Position numbers and translations under genes: made by a program. A stretch of 64,000 bases of DNA from Lojkania enalia (lineage: Eukaryota; Ascomycota; Dothideomycetes; Pleosporales). Positions 34,621 to 47,600 of the stretch are shown one piece after another. The stretch spans positions 66,982-130,981 of the forward strand of contig ML986667.1 in assembly GCA_010094045.1 (NCBI GenBank), in the 5' to 3' direction. The notes beneath the pieces are model-generated. The model was not told the origin of the DNA and did not search any database. It worked only from the letters and a program-made list of their open reading frames with translations. Each line of letters opens with the position of its first letter. Position 1 is the stretch's first letter.

Positions 34621-35540
34621 ATGCCCTACAGATTTCTACTCCAATAAAATATTAGGTTTTAGAGTTGAGCGGCATTCCGGACTAGTATTTCACTATTCTC
34701 TAGGCGTAGAATCTTATTATGAGAGGATCACGGTGCGTTATCTCCTTGAAAAAGAGTTCATGTGTTCTACTTACCTCGCAATCAGATTATTCTCCTTTTT
34801 AGCTTTTGGGGCAGGTGATTTTGACTTCGTCCGTGTGATTTGTCGCGTATCAGGCAGCATCAATTGCTGAGGCAAATATTGATGTATTGAAGGGGGGTAA
34901 GTGGCCTGCCTGGCTAGAGGCTGGCAGTGGCGAGACTATATAGGCCTGAAAATAGGCCAACTATAATAGAATAGTAGAAACACGTGACATGATTTTTTAT
35001 GGATTGTTGATACATAGTTCATTTTCTAGCACCCCGAACCGCGATAATAGCAGCATAGCATAATCCTAATATTGTGAGTCATTTTTCACTCTGCGTAATT
35101 CCCGCTTTTGCATTATGCTTAATATATTCTCTTAACGTCATAGGCAATGATATGCTGCTACACATTGGAAGTGGCCTATTATGTGAATATTTAAAGATAG
35201 TAGACTTGAATGATTTCGCTAAAACACCGTATAACAACTGTCGCATACTATATGCCTTATTCAGATCCTGAACTAGCGTCGTTCCCGAGCGCCTCCCACG
35301 AATATTGAACCTCTCTATTCTTTCCGCCACATTGCCGAACACTCGCTCCGGCCCCCCTCCCAAACACAACAACATATACCAACATTTCCATCTGCGTATC
35401 AACTGCGACATTAGCCTTCCAGCTCCCCATAATGTTTTCTAAGGCAAAGGATTCTCGCAATGGTGTCCTCATTTTATTGGGAGACGCTCAAGGGTGAGCC
35501 AACATATGATGCGGAATAAGTATTTATTAATGAACAATAG
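34621..35540. other. Spacer with the second 149-bp repeat copy
   Basis: Contains the repeat at 34841-34989 and otherwise nothing recognised. A possible first exon of copy D may lie near 35430-35490 but could not be joined in phase. Confidence 0.4.
34841..34989 (+). repeat. 149-bp direct duplication, copy 2
   Basis: Matches 33080-33228 at about 90% without indels, including the intron donor and acceptor, but is not followed by the last-exon sequence of copy B. Weak similarity continues to the left (AGCTTTTGG at 34801 and at about 33031). Confidence 0.85.
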
Positions 35541-36102
35541 TATTCCCGGCCAACTATAAAAGTGATTGCCGGCAGCCATGATCGAATAAAGTTCGTCGTA
35601 CACCAAGCGTTCATCTCTTAGTCTTCCAGCCTTTTCAACAAAGCTGTAAAGCCAGAATGGAGTGAACTCCGGCCTAATCCCAACGTCATCGAATTTCTCC
35701 GCGTCGATAATGAATTCCTCATGTCATATATGCACTGGGTCTACTTCAGGACTATCCCTACTCCCTCTTCATATGATCCCATTCCAAAACGAGGCCAGGG
35801 GGACTACCTGAGATTGGCTACCTTGATTGTCATGGGTGATGAGCTTGTGGCGTTAAGTTCGAGAATTATGTACTCAATACTGCTATCGCAATAGCAACCG
35901 AGAATGAATGGTACCTGTTGGAGAAGCAGTTCAAATCATCTGCGCGGGTACAGCCCCTGGCTCACGTGCTCGGGAGCTTATGGTGGATTTCGCGGCAGAC
36001 ATCGCGAACCCCAACCAGTCATGAATTAAATAATACGGGAAGTGCTGTCGAGAGTTCCTCATCGACGTTGTGGTTGCCATGCCAACAGTTCGACCACTCT
36101 AA
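35541..36102 (+). pseudogene. BTB/POZ-like copy D, decayed
   Basis: Reads TIKVIAGSHDRIKFVVHQAFIS, a TAG, then FNKAVKPEWSELRPNPNVIEF, YMHWVYFRTIPTP and a frame change near 35850 into VKFENYVLNTAIAIATEN. PVGEAVQIICAGTAPGSRAR (~35920), another break and FLIDVVVAMPTVRPL (~36090) follow. The order matches the intact copy. The stop and at least two frame changes prevent a product. Confidence 0.6.
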
Positions 36103-37702
36103 AGAGCAGATCATGGAAATACTTCATCGAATCTTATCACGGGTCTACTTGGGGAGCAGGAGCGCGTAAGTGGTTCGGTACCAAGTCTTCAGTTTATTTT
36201 TAGAAGGTGCATGGAACTGGCGTCAGAATTGATCACCGATCAAGACGCGAGGCGTGTATAAGGAATTAATCGGCATTTAAGCACTCGAGAATCCATTACA
36301 ATGGTCGAAAGGTGCAGCTATATCAATTCACAAGGTTTGATGATACTGACATCCAAACTTTATTACTTTACGTCGAGCTCTCAATAGTGCCGCATATTAT
36401 CTTGGACGCTTATTCCAACTGCTTTTCGTGACCCTAATGGTGAGACGCGATTAGCCAAAATACCTTGACTCTCTCAAACTGATCTTAATTTGATCAACCT
36501 CTTCATAATAACAATTAATTTTGCAATTTAGGCTCTCCATTAATTACATTCATATTTTTGCTCCATAGACACGTAAGTTTGCGCCAGCAAGCCTCACAGG
36601 GATGTGAGCGATTGCACTGTACCTGGGTGGCAATGTGATAGGATGAGCAGGATAGGTTTTCACATGTAGAGGTGCCCGGGCCTCTAGGGCTAGAGAATGA
36701 AGCTGCTCGTGATGGAGGACGTCTGGGTCCCGGGAGAGAGAGCTAGGTCCTTAAACTATGCTAAAATGAACGAGTCACTGTTCTCTCAATATATCTACCC
36801 CCTGCCTTGTAAGGCATTTTATCGTGGAGAATGGGTGGGATTGGACTCTGGATTAGGAAATTGGAGCAGGGTGGGTAGTAGTAGTGCTCAGGGTTGTGTT
36901 CAGCGATGTTGGTCCTAGCCTACCATACAGTATATATATATAGCTTGCGCAGCCTACAAATTTTAACCATACAAGTTATGCACTAAGTCATTTATACGGG
37001 GCACAATCTCGGCTTTTATCGGCCTATCGTAAGTATATGCATGATAGTATGAGTAGAGGGTATATATAGATGTAGCTTAGCATGCTGTGTATAATATACG
37101 ATATATACGTTTTATATATACTCAGAGCATGAAATATTTTTATATGAATACGAAGAGTATAATTCGTGCTGGTACAATAGAGAATTTTGTTCAATAGACG
37201 ACGGTAGGGTCTTGTTGAGGATGGAGTAAACGAGCGGAGGCGAAACATGAAACTCTTGAGCATAACTACTGAAGAGCTCTGTTCTTGTCTAGATATATCG
37301 AGGCTAACGTGCCGCACCTGGTTACTACTACTTGCTGTGGGAGAGAATGGGGTGTGGCGGAAGACCGCGCAAAGAAGACATTTCCTCAACATATGTGGTT
37401 TTGACTATACAAATGAGCGATCAAATGTATGAGGGTCTAACTAATATTCTGGGTACCGAACCCTGAACTAAGTTCTCCAGTGTCAGGTGGGGCTCACTCC
37501 TTTTACATCTAGTTTGGAGCCTGCTTCGTCTGGCGTGTGGCTGTTTTAGCTCGCCAATATTTGGCTGCACGCGGCCAGCTTCAGCCGTAACACAGCATCG
37601 CCAAGGTGTTTAGGCAGCGCAGAAAACATAGGGCTAGCTAGTTTTCGCAAGCTTGTTTATGTCGGTGGCTGTCCACAGCCTTGCCTCACTCTTCGGGTGA
37701 CC
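36103..37702. other. Gene-poor spacer, AT-rich
   Basis: About 1.6 kb with no recognised gene. It includes TA-rich stretches near 36935 and 37060-37130. Open frames on both strands lack family resemblance. Confidence 0.45.
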
Positions 37703-39308
37703 ATGGCCCAAGCTCATTCATTGGAACTAGAAAAGATGGTACGTGCTCTCTCTCTCCTCCACTTCTATTCCTCTCATCGCCATCCCAAATTTCGCCGACT
37801 CAGCAATCCACCAATCCTCCTATAGTGCCCAAACACAATTTATTGAATCAACGTCCTCCAGATTCTGGTGGGCAATCTTTAAAGGAAAAAAGCAATGTTT
37901 TGATTCAAAGTTTTTGTAATTTAGATTCGAATATAATTTATTTTTAAAGAGAATGATCCCGGTAAGTCTAGACACCCTTTCATTCTAAGATCAACGCTAA
38001 GACTACTTCTCACCTAGACCAACCGGACGAGAACGCAGATAAAATTAAACGTGAGAACAAGGATGACTTTCCAAATATTCCATCTAAACCGGTTACTCCT
38101 CTCTCTCATACGAAGACAAATTGTATTCCCACTACAACGCCGAACGATATTCGCCCTACCGATTATTCAAGTCTTTGCAAAGGACGATATATACCACCCG
38201 GAAAACGTATGGAAAACGTCCAAGACACCTGGGAAGGCTTCATACGCCTAGGGGCTTCTCAAAATTAAGCAAAACGCCCCAAGACGGCCTCATCCTCGAT
38301 AAACTACGTGAAAACACTCCCAAAAATAGCTACTACCCCAAGGAAATTCCCGCAGGCATTATGTGCAAATATAATTTCATCGAAGTCAAACTCTGGGGTA
38401 ATAAACAGAAAGAAAACAAGCCTTGGCTTTTCTGCGGCTTCTTCAATGACGGTACCTTTAACTATCTCGAATTCTTGCCCGAGTCTACATTCAAAGGAAA
38501 GGGGAACATTCGGCTCAACAGACTAGGATTTGTCTTTCTCGTAGATCTAAGGCCAGGGACTCATGATATGGCGCTTGGCTATAATACGAATAGTCTATTC
38601 TGCTATCGACTTGGACAGCATAAGGTAGCGAAGGGCGCGGTTATTAATATAAGTACGTTGGTTTTCGTTAAAGTCAAAGAAAATGAGCGGATCAATATGA
38701 CATACATCGGGTACATGAGATCCGAGAGCTTCACCCGGCTCTTCGATTGGATCGAATCATTAACCGATAGCCACTGGAAGCAATGGAAGTGGCTATTGAA
38801 ACATAACACTATCTCATACGACGAAAATAGTAAAACTCTAGGAGATTTCGAAATATGCGAGGGACGCAACTGTCACATCTGCAGGAGAAAGAAAGAGTAA
38901 TTTTCGCTATCTCCTGAACACTCACCAGGTCATTCGGCGGCATCAAGTATCTTCTCTACAGGTACAAGCGACGACAACCAATTGGAGCATTCGAATGATC
39001 TAGTCCCGCCGTACATGATTCGAGACGACAAAGATAGGCCTCCGAGCACGATGTACGTTACACAGCATATGGTGGGTGACAGCATCTGGAATGAAGGCTA
39101 TGATATGCATCTCGAGGCGTTAAGCACCGAGCGTTGGGGCCTCACCAATGAGCCCTGGATACTGGATAAGGATTATTACAAGTTGGGATGAGCTGTACGA
39201 AAAGTATAGCTTTTACGGACTAACATTTAAGAAATATAACAAAAATTCAAATTCTAAATCTATTATGAAGAATGGCTCGCGTGCTAAAAGCATGAGTCAG
39301 AAGGGCAT

Positions 39309-39423
39309 GAAGACTAAGTGCAGGAAGACTAAGTGCAGGAAGACTAAGNNNNNNNNNNNNNNNNNNNNNNNNNNNNNNGAAGACTAAGTGCAGGAAGACT
39401 AAGTGCAGGAAGACTAAGGGCAG
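39309..39423 (+). repeat. 15-bp coding minisatellite interrupted by Ns
   Basis: Unit GAAGACTAAGTGCAG, encoding Lys-Thr-Lys-Cys-Arg. Two full units and 10 bp of a third precede the gap; two full units and one variant (GGGCAG end) follow it. Copies shown are otherwise identical. Confidence 0.95.
39349..39378. other. Assembly gap of 30 Ns inside the repeat
   Basis: Thirty Ns within the 15-bp array. The unit phase on both sides requires a missing length of 5+15n bases, so 30 is not the true size. Confidence 0.95.
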
Positions 39424-39550
39424 AAAGAAGAACAAATGGGGACGGCGCAACCGGGAAATACATGCGGAGGAAATATCGAGGAAGAGCTTTTTGATGCATG
39501 TCATGTACCACCTTGCTGTGGAGGAAGGATATCACGATATTGTGAATTAA

Positions 39551-39980
39551 ATGATTAGAAATTGCGTAGACCTAGTAGGGGGTTTCTAGTGCCATAAGAG
39601 CTTTTCCCCTTTACTAGGCTAGCATTCCTATATAGCAAATGCTATAGTAGGGATATTTATTTGGTAATTCAATGCTGAATTGTGATTCGTGTGGCTGAGA
39701 GTTTCGTGAACTCTTCACTCTCTCGAGCCGTTCTTAACTTCATCAATCTTCCACTACCAGCGATTATTTTTCCAATATCGATTCCCTATTGATTGCGTTT
39801 CTCTAGTTTTTTCACAGACGCGGAAGGATCGATTAGTAGGCCTCACAAGTTCTAATAAACACGAGCATTGTGAAAGCATTAGTAGTGAAGAGGGTATTCT
39901 CTATATATATAGACTAGATCTCTTTTCTACAAATTTAATTGGGCTGTTTAGTGCAAACTTTCAGCACTACGGATTTTCAG
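39551..39980. other. Spacer before BTB-like copy E
   Basis: AT-rich; no gene recognised. Confidence 0.45.
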
Positions 39981-40603
39981 ATGACTTCCAGACACCCGAA
40001 TGCAGTTATCCCATCCAGGGAAACGAAAGAGTGAGCTGTCCTTTAGGTAAGCATATACCTAGCTATAATGACTAGTATTCACCTCCGGGGCTCAATTATC
40101 AAAGTTGTAGAAGGCTCAGATGACAGTGTTCTGGTTTCACAAAGATGCTCTGGATCAAAACTCCGAATTCCCTCGTCGAGCGATCACACTAAAGCAGGAA
40201 AAGCTACGTACTGAACCTAGAATAGTCAAATCCAATGAAAAGAATCCCGCCATTCTCCATGTATACAGCCATTGGCTTTACTTTGGTACTCTTCTAATCT
40301 GGATAGATTCTGATAATTTGTACTTGGAATTGGTATATCTTAATGTCCTCGACGATGAATTGATGGATATTCGATTCAGAAGTAGGATCATGAAGACAAT
40401 AGTACATCTAATAATATCCAAGGGGGATATGACTAGTTACGAGAGCATAAGTTGCATATTTACCGATACTCCTCCCAACTCCCTTCTGAGACCTTTTACT
40501 ATAGACCTTTACGTATTCGGGGTTAACTACCGGCGATGATGTGATGGACTTCTTCGATAATACGTCCAAGGACTTCGTTGTGATTATAGTTAAACAATGG
40601 TGA
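39981..40603 (+). pseudogene. BTB/POZ-like copy E, frameshifted
   Basis: Exon 1 (39981-40030, starting MTSRHPNAV) joins by a 45-nt intron to 40076. There the frame reads IIKVVEGSDDSV and then must shift by one base near 40125 to continue FWFHKDALDQNSEFPRRAI, HVYSHWLYFGTL, LDDELMDIRFRSRIMK and IFTDTPPNSLLRPFTIDLY. A second shift near 40535 leads to DDVMDFFDNTSKDFVVIIVKQW and a stop at 40601-40603. Order and spacing match the intact BTB-like gene at 30.7 kb, but sequence divergence is large. Confidence 0.55.
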
Positions 40604-41414
40604 AAGTGAGAACTACTAACCCTGAGCTATCGAAATTATCGATTAAGATTTATATTGAATCCGAATCGACGCAATCAGTCATTCTACTTCTTCGTCGAAT
40701 CATTATGTGTCCCTACGTATCTATTTGACATGGACATTGATTCGGAAGTTGATAACTTGTAGAATTGACACGGATAGATTGGATATCACCCTCTCTTATC
40801 GTTCTCTGATGGGCATATTTAGGACCCCGTTTATGGAATTTATGCTGGCTGCACTGGCTGAGCTAGAGATAGGTGAAATTAGTAGAAGGTGGGACGAAGA
40901 ATACCGGAAACTTGGGGGTAGTGTATTTTCTTAGAATTCTGACCCAAAACATTTCTATCTTGTTACAAAGAGTCTTTATCTGCCATGCAATTGCTTTAAT
41001 ATGGGTTGAGCTCTCAATAGACACCTCGTTATATCCACTGGACGAATATAGTATTAGCACGCATAACCAAGTGATTGTTTCTTGTAGCCACAGCTTTGGA
41101 TATCTCAGCATGCTAAATCGATTTAACAAAAGAACGTGTGCTTTCATGGATACAGATCATCTATCACCTAGGAAAGCCATGTAAGCAATTATCTGTCATG
41201 TGCAAAAATGTCAATTTCTTTGCATTAGTTTGCCTTAGACGGGATGTGTTTATTTGCGGCTAATGCTACTATACCCAATATTTGCATTCCATCTGGTACA
41301 CCAAGTGCATTCATCGGATTTTCGTCTCTAATAGTAAATATTAACATGCACATTGAATGTTCAGTGTCATTGGGATCTTTCTTCTTCTTCGCAAGGTGTT
41401 CTCCTTCCTGCTCA
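40604..41414. other. Right edge of the accessory island
   Basis: No supportable gene. A 75-codon frame at 40707-40934 ends SRRWDEEYRKLGG, faintly like the WDELYEKY part of the disrupted gene near 39.2 kb; too short to call. Confidence 0.4.
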
Positions 41415-42016
41415 TCATGCAGCCGTCGCCTGCGGCTGCTGTGCCGCCGACTGGATCTTGATGATCTACAAATACCGTCAGATGAGCTCATTCCTTAAAG
41501 GACATAGATATTTCCTAACTTACGTCCATCTTAATTTTCTCACTCTTTTCCTGAATCTCCTTGATCTGCTTTTCGAACCGCTTGCTACGTCCTATCAGCA
41601 ACCTTGTATATGCGCCGACAATGTGTGCTTCCTAATACATTTCCTTATCTATGAACTCCAATCGACTGTTGACTGCCATAACAGCCTCAGTCTTGTCCTG
41701 CTTCAGAAGCACTGGGCCAATCTGCTTGTAAATATCCGCATCATCGTCAAGGATATCGAATTCCTGCGGTATCCGTCTCAGCACACGTCAACACGCTCCT
41801 TACTTTCCCGCATATATCTAACCTTCTTCACGGTAGTATTCTCCTGCTGCTGCGATTCCAACTTCTCGCGTGCCTCAACTGCGGTCGAAAGCTCTAAATT
41901 CCATTAGCAGATATCACAAAGCGTGAACGACGTAAAAAGAATAACGCTATGTTACCTCCTTGCAGCTTCTGGTAGTCGTCAGAAAGATCCTGCAACTTTT
42001 TCTGCAGGTCCCCCAT
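41415..42016 (-). CDS. Prefoldin subunit 6
   Basis: Five short exons (42016-41956, 41893-41823, 41763-41639, 41584-41524, 41465-41415) give 122 aa, close to the usual length of this beta-type prefoldin subunit. Prefoldin is a six-subunit co-chaperone that passes nascent actin and tubulin to the CCT chaperonin. The N-terminal helix (MGDLQKKLQDLSDDYQKLQGEL), the AREKLESQQQENTTVKKEF helix end, the hairpin core YKQIGPVLLKQDKTEA and the C-terminal coiled coil IKRFEKQIKEIQEKSEKIK match the family order. Every intron (54-62 nt) has a GTAACA-, GTTAGA-, GTATTA- or GTAAGT-type donor and keeps phase. The exons are so short that no single open frame reveals the gene. It diverges from vps4 across 422 bp. 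Confidence 0.93.
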
Positions 42017-42438
42017 CACTCTGGTAATGCTGAATAACAGCTTCCAAACGTTATTCAACTCACTCGAGGTCGCAGGAAGATGGGCATGTGGGGATGCTGG
42101 ATGTGGCCTAGCGTTGGCCCCGCGCTAGTGGGTGACATTGTATCCATGGCACATAGCAACGGCGACACATTCACCCGCCGCGAAGCTTCATCCTTCACTG
42201 CCCCAGCTGTTGTGGCTGTTACTGTGCGGCGGCTCACTTGGTTTCGAATCGCCTATACGTGTAACAGTCACACTCGTCCTCAGCTGCGAGTGGGAAGCAG
42301 AGACTTGCCCCGCGCCGACCGCCCTCTGCGCCGTCACCTCGACGCCCTCCAACCACCAGCCCTAGCCCAACACAACAACGGAGGACCTTATACATACACC
42401 CTAGCTTCCTTAAAGAGCCGAATTATCGGGAGCAGAAG
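42017..42438. promoter_or_regulatory. Shared divergent promoter of prefoldin 6 and vps4
   Basis: The 422 bp between the two start codons must drive both genes. The frames in it (for example 42080-42442) are low-complexity and not supported as genes. I see no defined regulatory motif. Confidence 0.55.
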
Positions 42439-44046
<1,608 letters not shown>

Positions 44047-44685
44047 AAATATAAGGAAATCGAGGCGAGCAGCTTTGGGTAGAAGGTTTTGTGTATTGGG
44101 GATGTGGTGAAGTGTATCGACTATTTGTTCCATTTCGGGGGCATAGCGCTTGTAGGATCTATTTTTGTGAAGCGGGGAACGGCGTTTTGGAGAGTCATGG
44201 GTGGGTTGAGGGGAAGATTAGGTCTAGTATTCATCAGGGAAAGGGACTTTGTGAATATTGTGTCCATTGAATTTAAGCACTTCACATCACAAACTAAATA
44301 AGACCCTATACTCGCGAAACCTAAACTATTCCCATCTCATTGTTTCATACTGTGCTTATATATCGTCCACACCTTCTATCCCAAAACCAACACAAGCAAA
44401 ACAAAGACTCAACAACAGAAAAACTGGGGGGATCTCAGTGCACAAACTCAAAAGACGTAGATAACTTAAAAGAGGATTTCATATCCCATATACCTAACCT
44501 AGCCAGAGTGCCCAGAAGACTAGAACGTCCCCATTGGACAGATAAGAAACATCCTGAATAACCCCGTCCCATGCACAATATCATCCATCATCGCTCATTC
44601 GATTTCATCATGCCACATCCAACGCCATACATGACATCGCACTGTACCATACCCACACTTCTTATCGCGACCAGAAGCCCTTGGC
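44047..44685. other. Convergent 3' flanks of vps4 and the importin gene
   Basis: No gene seen; both genes end here. Confidence 0.55.
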
Positions 44686-47600
44686 TTAGCTGAAGTACGC
44701 CTGTATTGTTCGTTGATGCTCTGGGGTCAGGGAGCTAACGACCTGCGCGAGATTCAGATTCGTTGCTTGGGCGAGGGCTTTGGTGGCCGCGACGACGCGG
44801 GCAGCGGTCTGGCCTTGTAGGGTCTCTGCTTCGAGGGCTTGCGCGACGGACTGGAAGACGCGGGCAGCTTGGTTCATGACGGCAGGATTTTGTCTGTTCA
44901 CATTAGCGACGAGTACTATGAATACCGAAAGACAAATGGATGCTAGACTTACTGATCGATCAACTGAGCAAGGAAAGCGTATGCATACGGTGCGGCTTCC
45001 TCATCGTTAACGACGGGCAACGTTTCGATCCAAGCGCTCGCTACGTCTTGCCAATTCTGCACCTTGTTGGGGTTGTAGTGCAGGATCTTAGCAATAGTAG
45101 CGCACGCGTTCTCGGTAGCGAAGACATCGTCATCTGCGCGAGCATTCGGCCGCTGAGTGACTTGGAATAGCATTGGGAGACTGGCGGCAGCAAACTCTGA
45201 CCACGCCTCGCCGCCCTTGTGTGCAGCGACGCCGACGCCATAGACGGCGGCTTGTCGATTGGCGGGAACGTCGTCTTGCATGCCGTCGACAAGGGGCTGG
45301 ATAATGTGCTGACTGTATGCCCAGCTCTGCGGACCACAGAACTCGAGGACGTCGTCGAAGATACAGATAGCCCATTGGCGTTGGGTCGGGTCTCGGTTGA
45401 CAATAGCCATCTTGTAGAAGTCCATCAACTGCTCCCAATGCGGCAAGAAGGTAGGACCCATGTTCTTGAAGATGGTATGGAAAGCCTTGTTCATGTCCGA
45501 GAGCAGATTCTGGTCGTCCTCGATGGCGAATAGAACTTCTTCAGATGCTTCCTCCCCGTCCTCGTTCTCGGCTTGGTCCTCTAATCGCTCTTTGACACGC
45601 TCCTGGTAGTCCTTCAGAACGCTCCTTGCAGACTCGATAAAGGTATCCATGTGGGTGCTAGTCAGGCAATTCCGTCCAATAACTTCAACGCATTCATAGA
45701 AGCATTGGTACATCTCCGCCAGAGTATCGATGGCGGGTTCCGTGCTGAGGACTTCGAGGACACGCTCGACAGTTCTCTCCCATAGCTGGCCAAGCTGGGT
45801 AGATTCTGGACCGTGGGCCTTCTTGTAAGCGTTTAGCAGTTGAGGTACGCACTTAGCCGATGCAACCCGGACGGGGTCATGGAAGAAAAAGGCTAGACCG
45901 GGTAGTGCAATCTTGTCCATAATGTCATTAACATATGGTTCAAATGCAGCCTCCAAAACTTGAGCATAGATAACAATCAGCTCAATGGCCATATGTTTAT
46001 CATCTAGAGTGCTGGTCTTGATTCCAATGACCTTGCCCTTCAACGGTACAAGTTCCCACCCGTCTTCGTCTTGGATCTGGGCTACCTGGTCTTCGTCATC
46101 TAGCAGCTGTATGTCGGCCTTTGCTCCAGCGAGCTCAGTCAAGGGTGGAATGACGCCAGCAAGATAGGGAACAAAGTCCTGTCCAAGCACACGACACATC
46201 CTACCCCAGCAGTGGAGGAGGTATGACGCTTGCGGATCGTCTGAATCTGTGATGTTGTTTTGGATGTGTCCCAGGAGCTGAACTAGAGCAATTGCATCTT
46301 CGCCCATCCGTTCCTTGCCAACGGCGAGTGCGATCAAGGTAGCACACTCCATAGCTTTTGCTCGCAATAAACGGTACTCCTTCGACTGCTCTTCTTTCAA
46401 GACGTTAAATAGTAATGGCATCAAAGTGCTATAATACTTGGTAAAGGCAGCTTCAGCGGAGTCGGCAACTGTCGCGATGGTCGACAATGCTTGTTCCTGC
46501 ACGAATCGTTTCGGGCTCTGAAGGAGCATTAGGAGATGATTTAGCAACTGGTCGAGATATGGCTCGAGAATCTCCTTCTCAGCTTCCTCGCAGAAATTGA
46601 CCAGGGCGGCAGCTGCGTGCGCTTGCACACGAGGCTCCTGTGACTCTAAGACCGGGATGATATTGGGAAGAACGACCTGGTGGTACTTCTCCTGCATTGT
46701 GCCGGCGAAATCAGTGCTCATCTGACCCACTGCATTGCAGCCAGCCCATCGTACTCGCGGGTGTAGGTCTCGTAGGGCTGGTAGGACGAGGTCAAGGACC
46801 TTATCAAGCTCACCTTCCATCAAACCGCGACAGCCCTCGGAAATAGCCGAGATCGCCATGAGTGCAGCATGCCTGTCTCGCCAAGCAGACGAGGTCATCA
46901 TACGTGGAAGCCAATTGAATGTAGGAGGCAGGATGGCAGAGCCACCGAGCTTGTTAGCAAGACGATCCATACATTGCTCTCCAGCGACATGATTTGAGTC
47001 ACTCTCATCAGCATCGAGCTGCAACTGTCAGTAATGACTAGACATTCCCAGAAATGAGGACATACATCTTCTGACGCATTCCACTCTTCAGCATCGTCAT
47101 CGTCAATGCCGACATCGGTCATCAGAGACAAGCATTGGGTGACCATGTCGTTCGTGTAGTTAGGATCCTTCTTGCACATCTGGGGCGCACAGTCCGCGAA
47201 CGTCGCCATAAGCTCGAGCGCGTTCTGCCGGGGCGTCTCGCCGAGATCTTTGTCCTGAATGACTGAAATACTGAACTGCACAAGACTATTGAAAAGAGGC
47301 TTGAACATCTTTGGCGCTACTTCGGCTAGATCAATAAGAGAGATAAGAGCCTTAGTGAGCATGTCTCCATCTCCGGACTCCTTGATCGGCGGAAGGATGT
47401 TGAGAATCTCAGGAATGAGGGCAAAGTATTTCGGCTGAGCCTTCTTGTGAATCGAACGGAAGAATGAGGCGAACGCTTCGACAGCAGAAATTCGAACCTA
47501 GAGAATCTCAATATTCGTTGATCGGCTAAAGATTGCTTCACTTACGGAAGTATCATTGTCTGAAAAGCCACCCTTAAATGCCGACATGACAACATCTTCG

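Larger units (their letters stand above)
37703..39550 (+). pseudogene. Unrecognised gene with KTKCR repeat, apparently disrupted
   Basis: Coding-like segments follow each other in several frames. Exon 1 (37703-37738) joins in phase at 37804; a block DQPDENADKIKRENKDDFP begins at 38018 after a good intron. A long frame from ~38265 to 38897 includes NKPWLFCGFFNDGTFNYLEF and a CEGRNCHIC cysteine group. A TAA at 38898-38900 interrupts this frame, which continues unbroken in the same register to 39190. A change of frame then leads to WDELYEKYSFYGLTF, a KTKCR tandem repeat across an assembly gap, and a basic tail ending at TAA 39550 (VEEGYHDIVN). Breaks: frame changes near 37940, 38260 and 39185, and the TAA, which could be a CAA changed by C-to-T. 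I do not recognise the family. Some breaks are near short A/T runs and could be sequence errors. Confidence 0.5.

Noticed and set aside
39349..39378. Thirty Ns as exactly two 15-bp units
   Set aside because: The unit is interrupted after 10 bases on the left, so the missing length must be 5+15n; 30 does not fit.
41353..41907. 184-codon plus-strand frame
   Set aside because: Lies over the five short prefoldin 6 exons of the minus strand and reads through their introns; no resemblance of its own.
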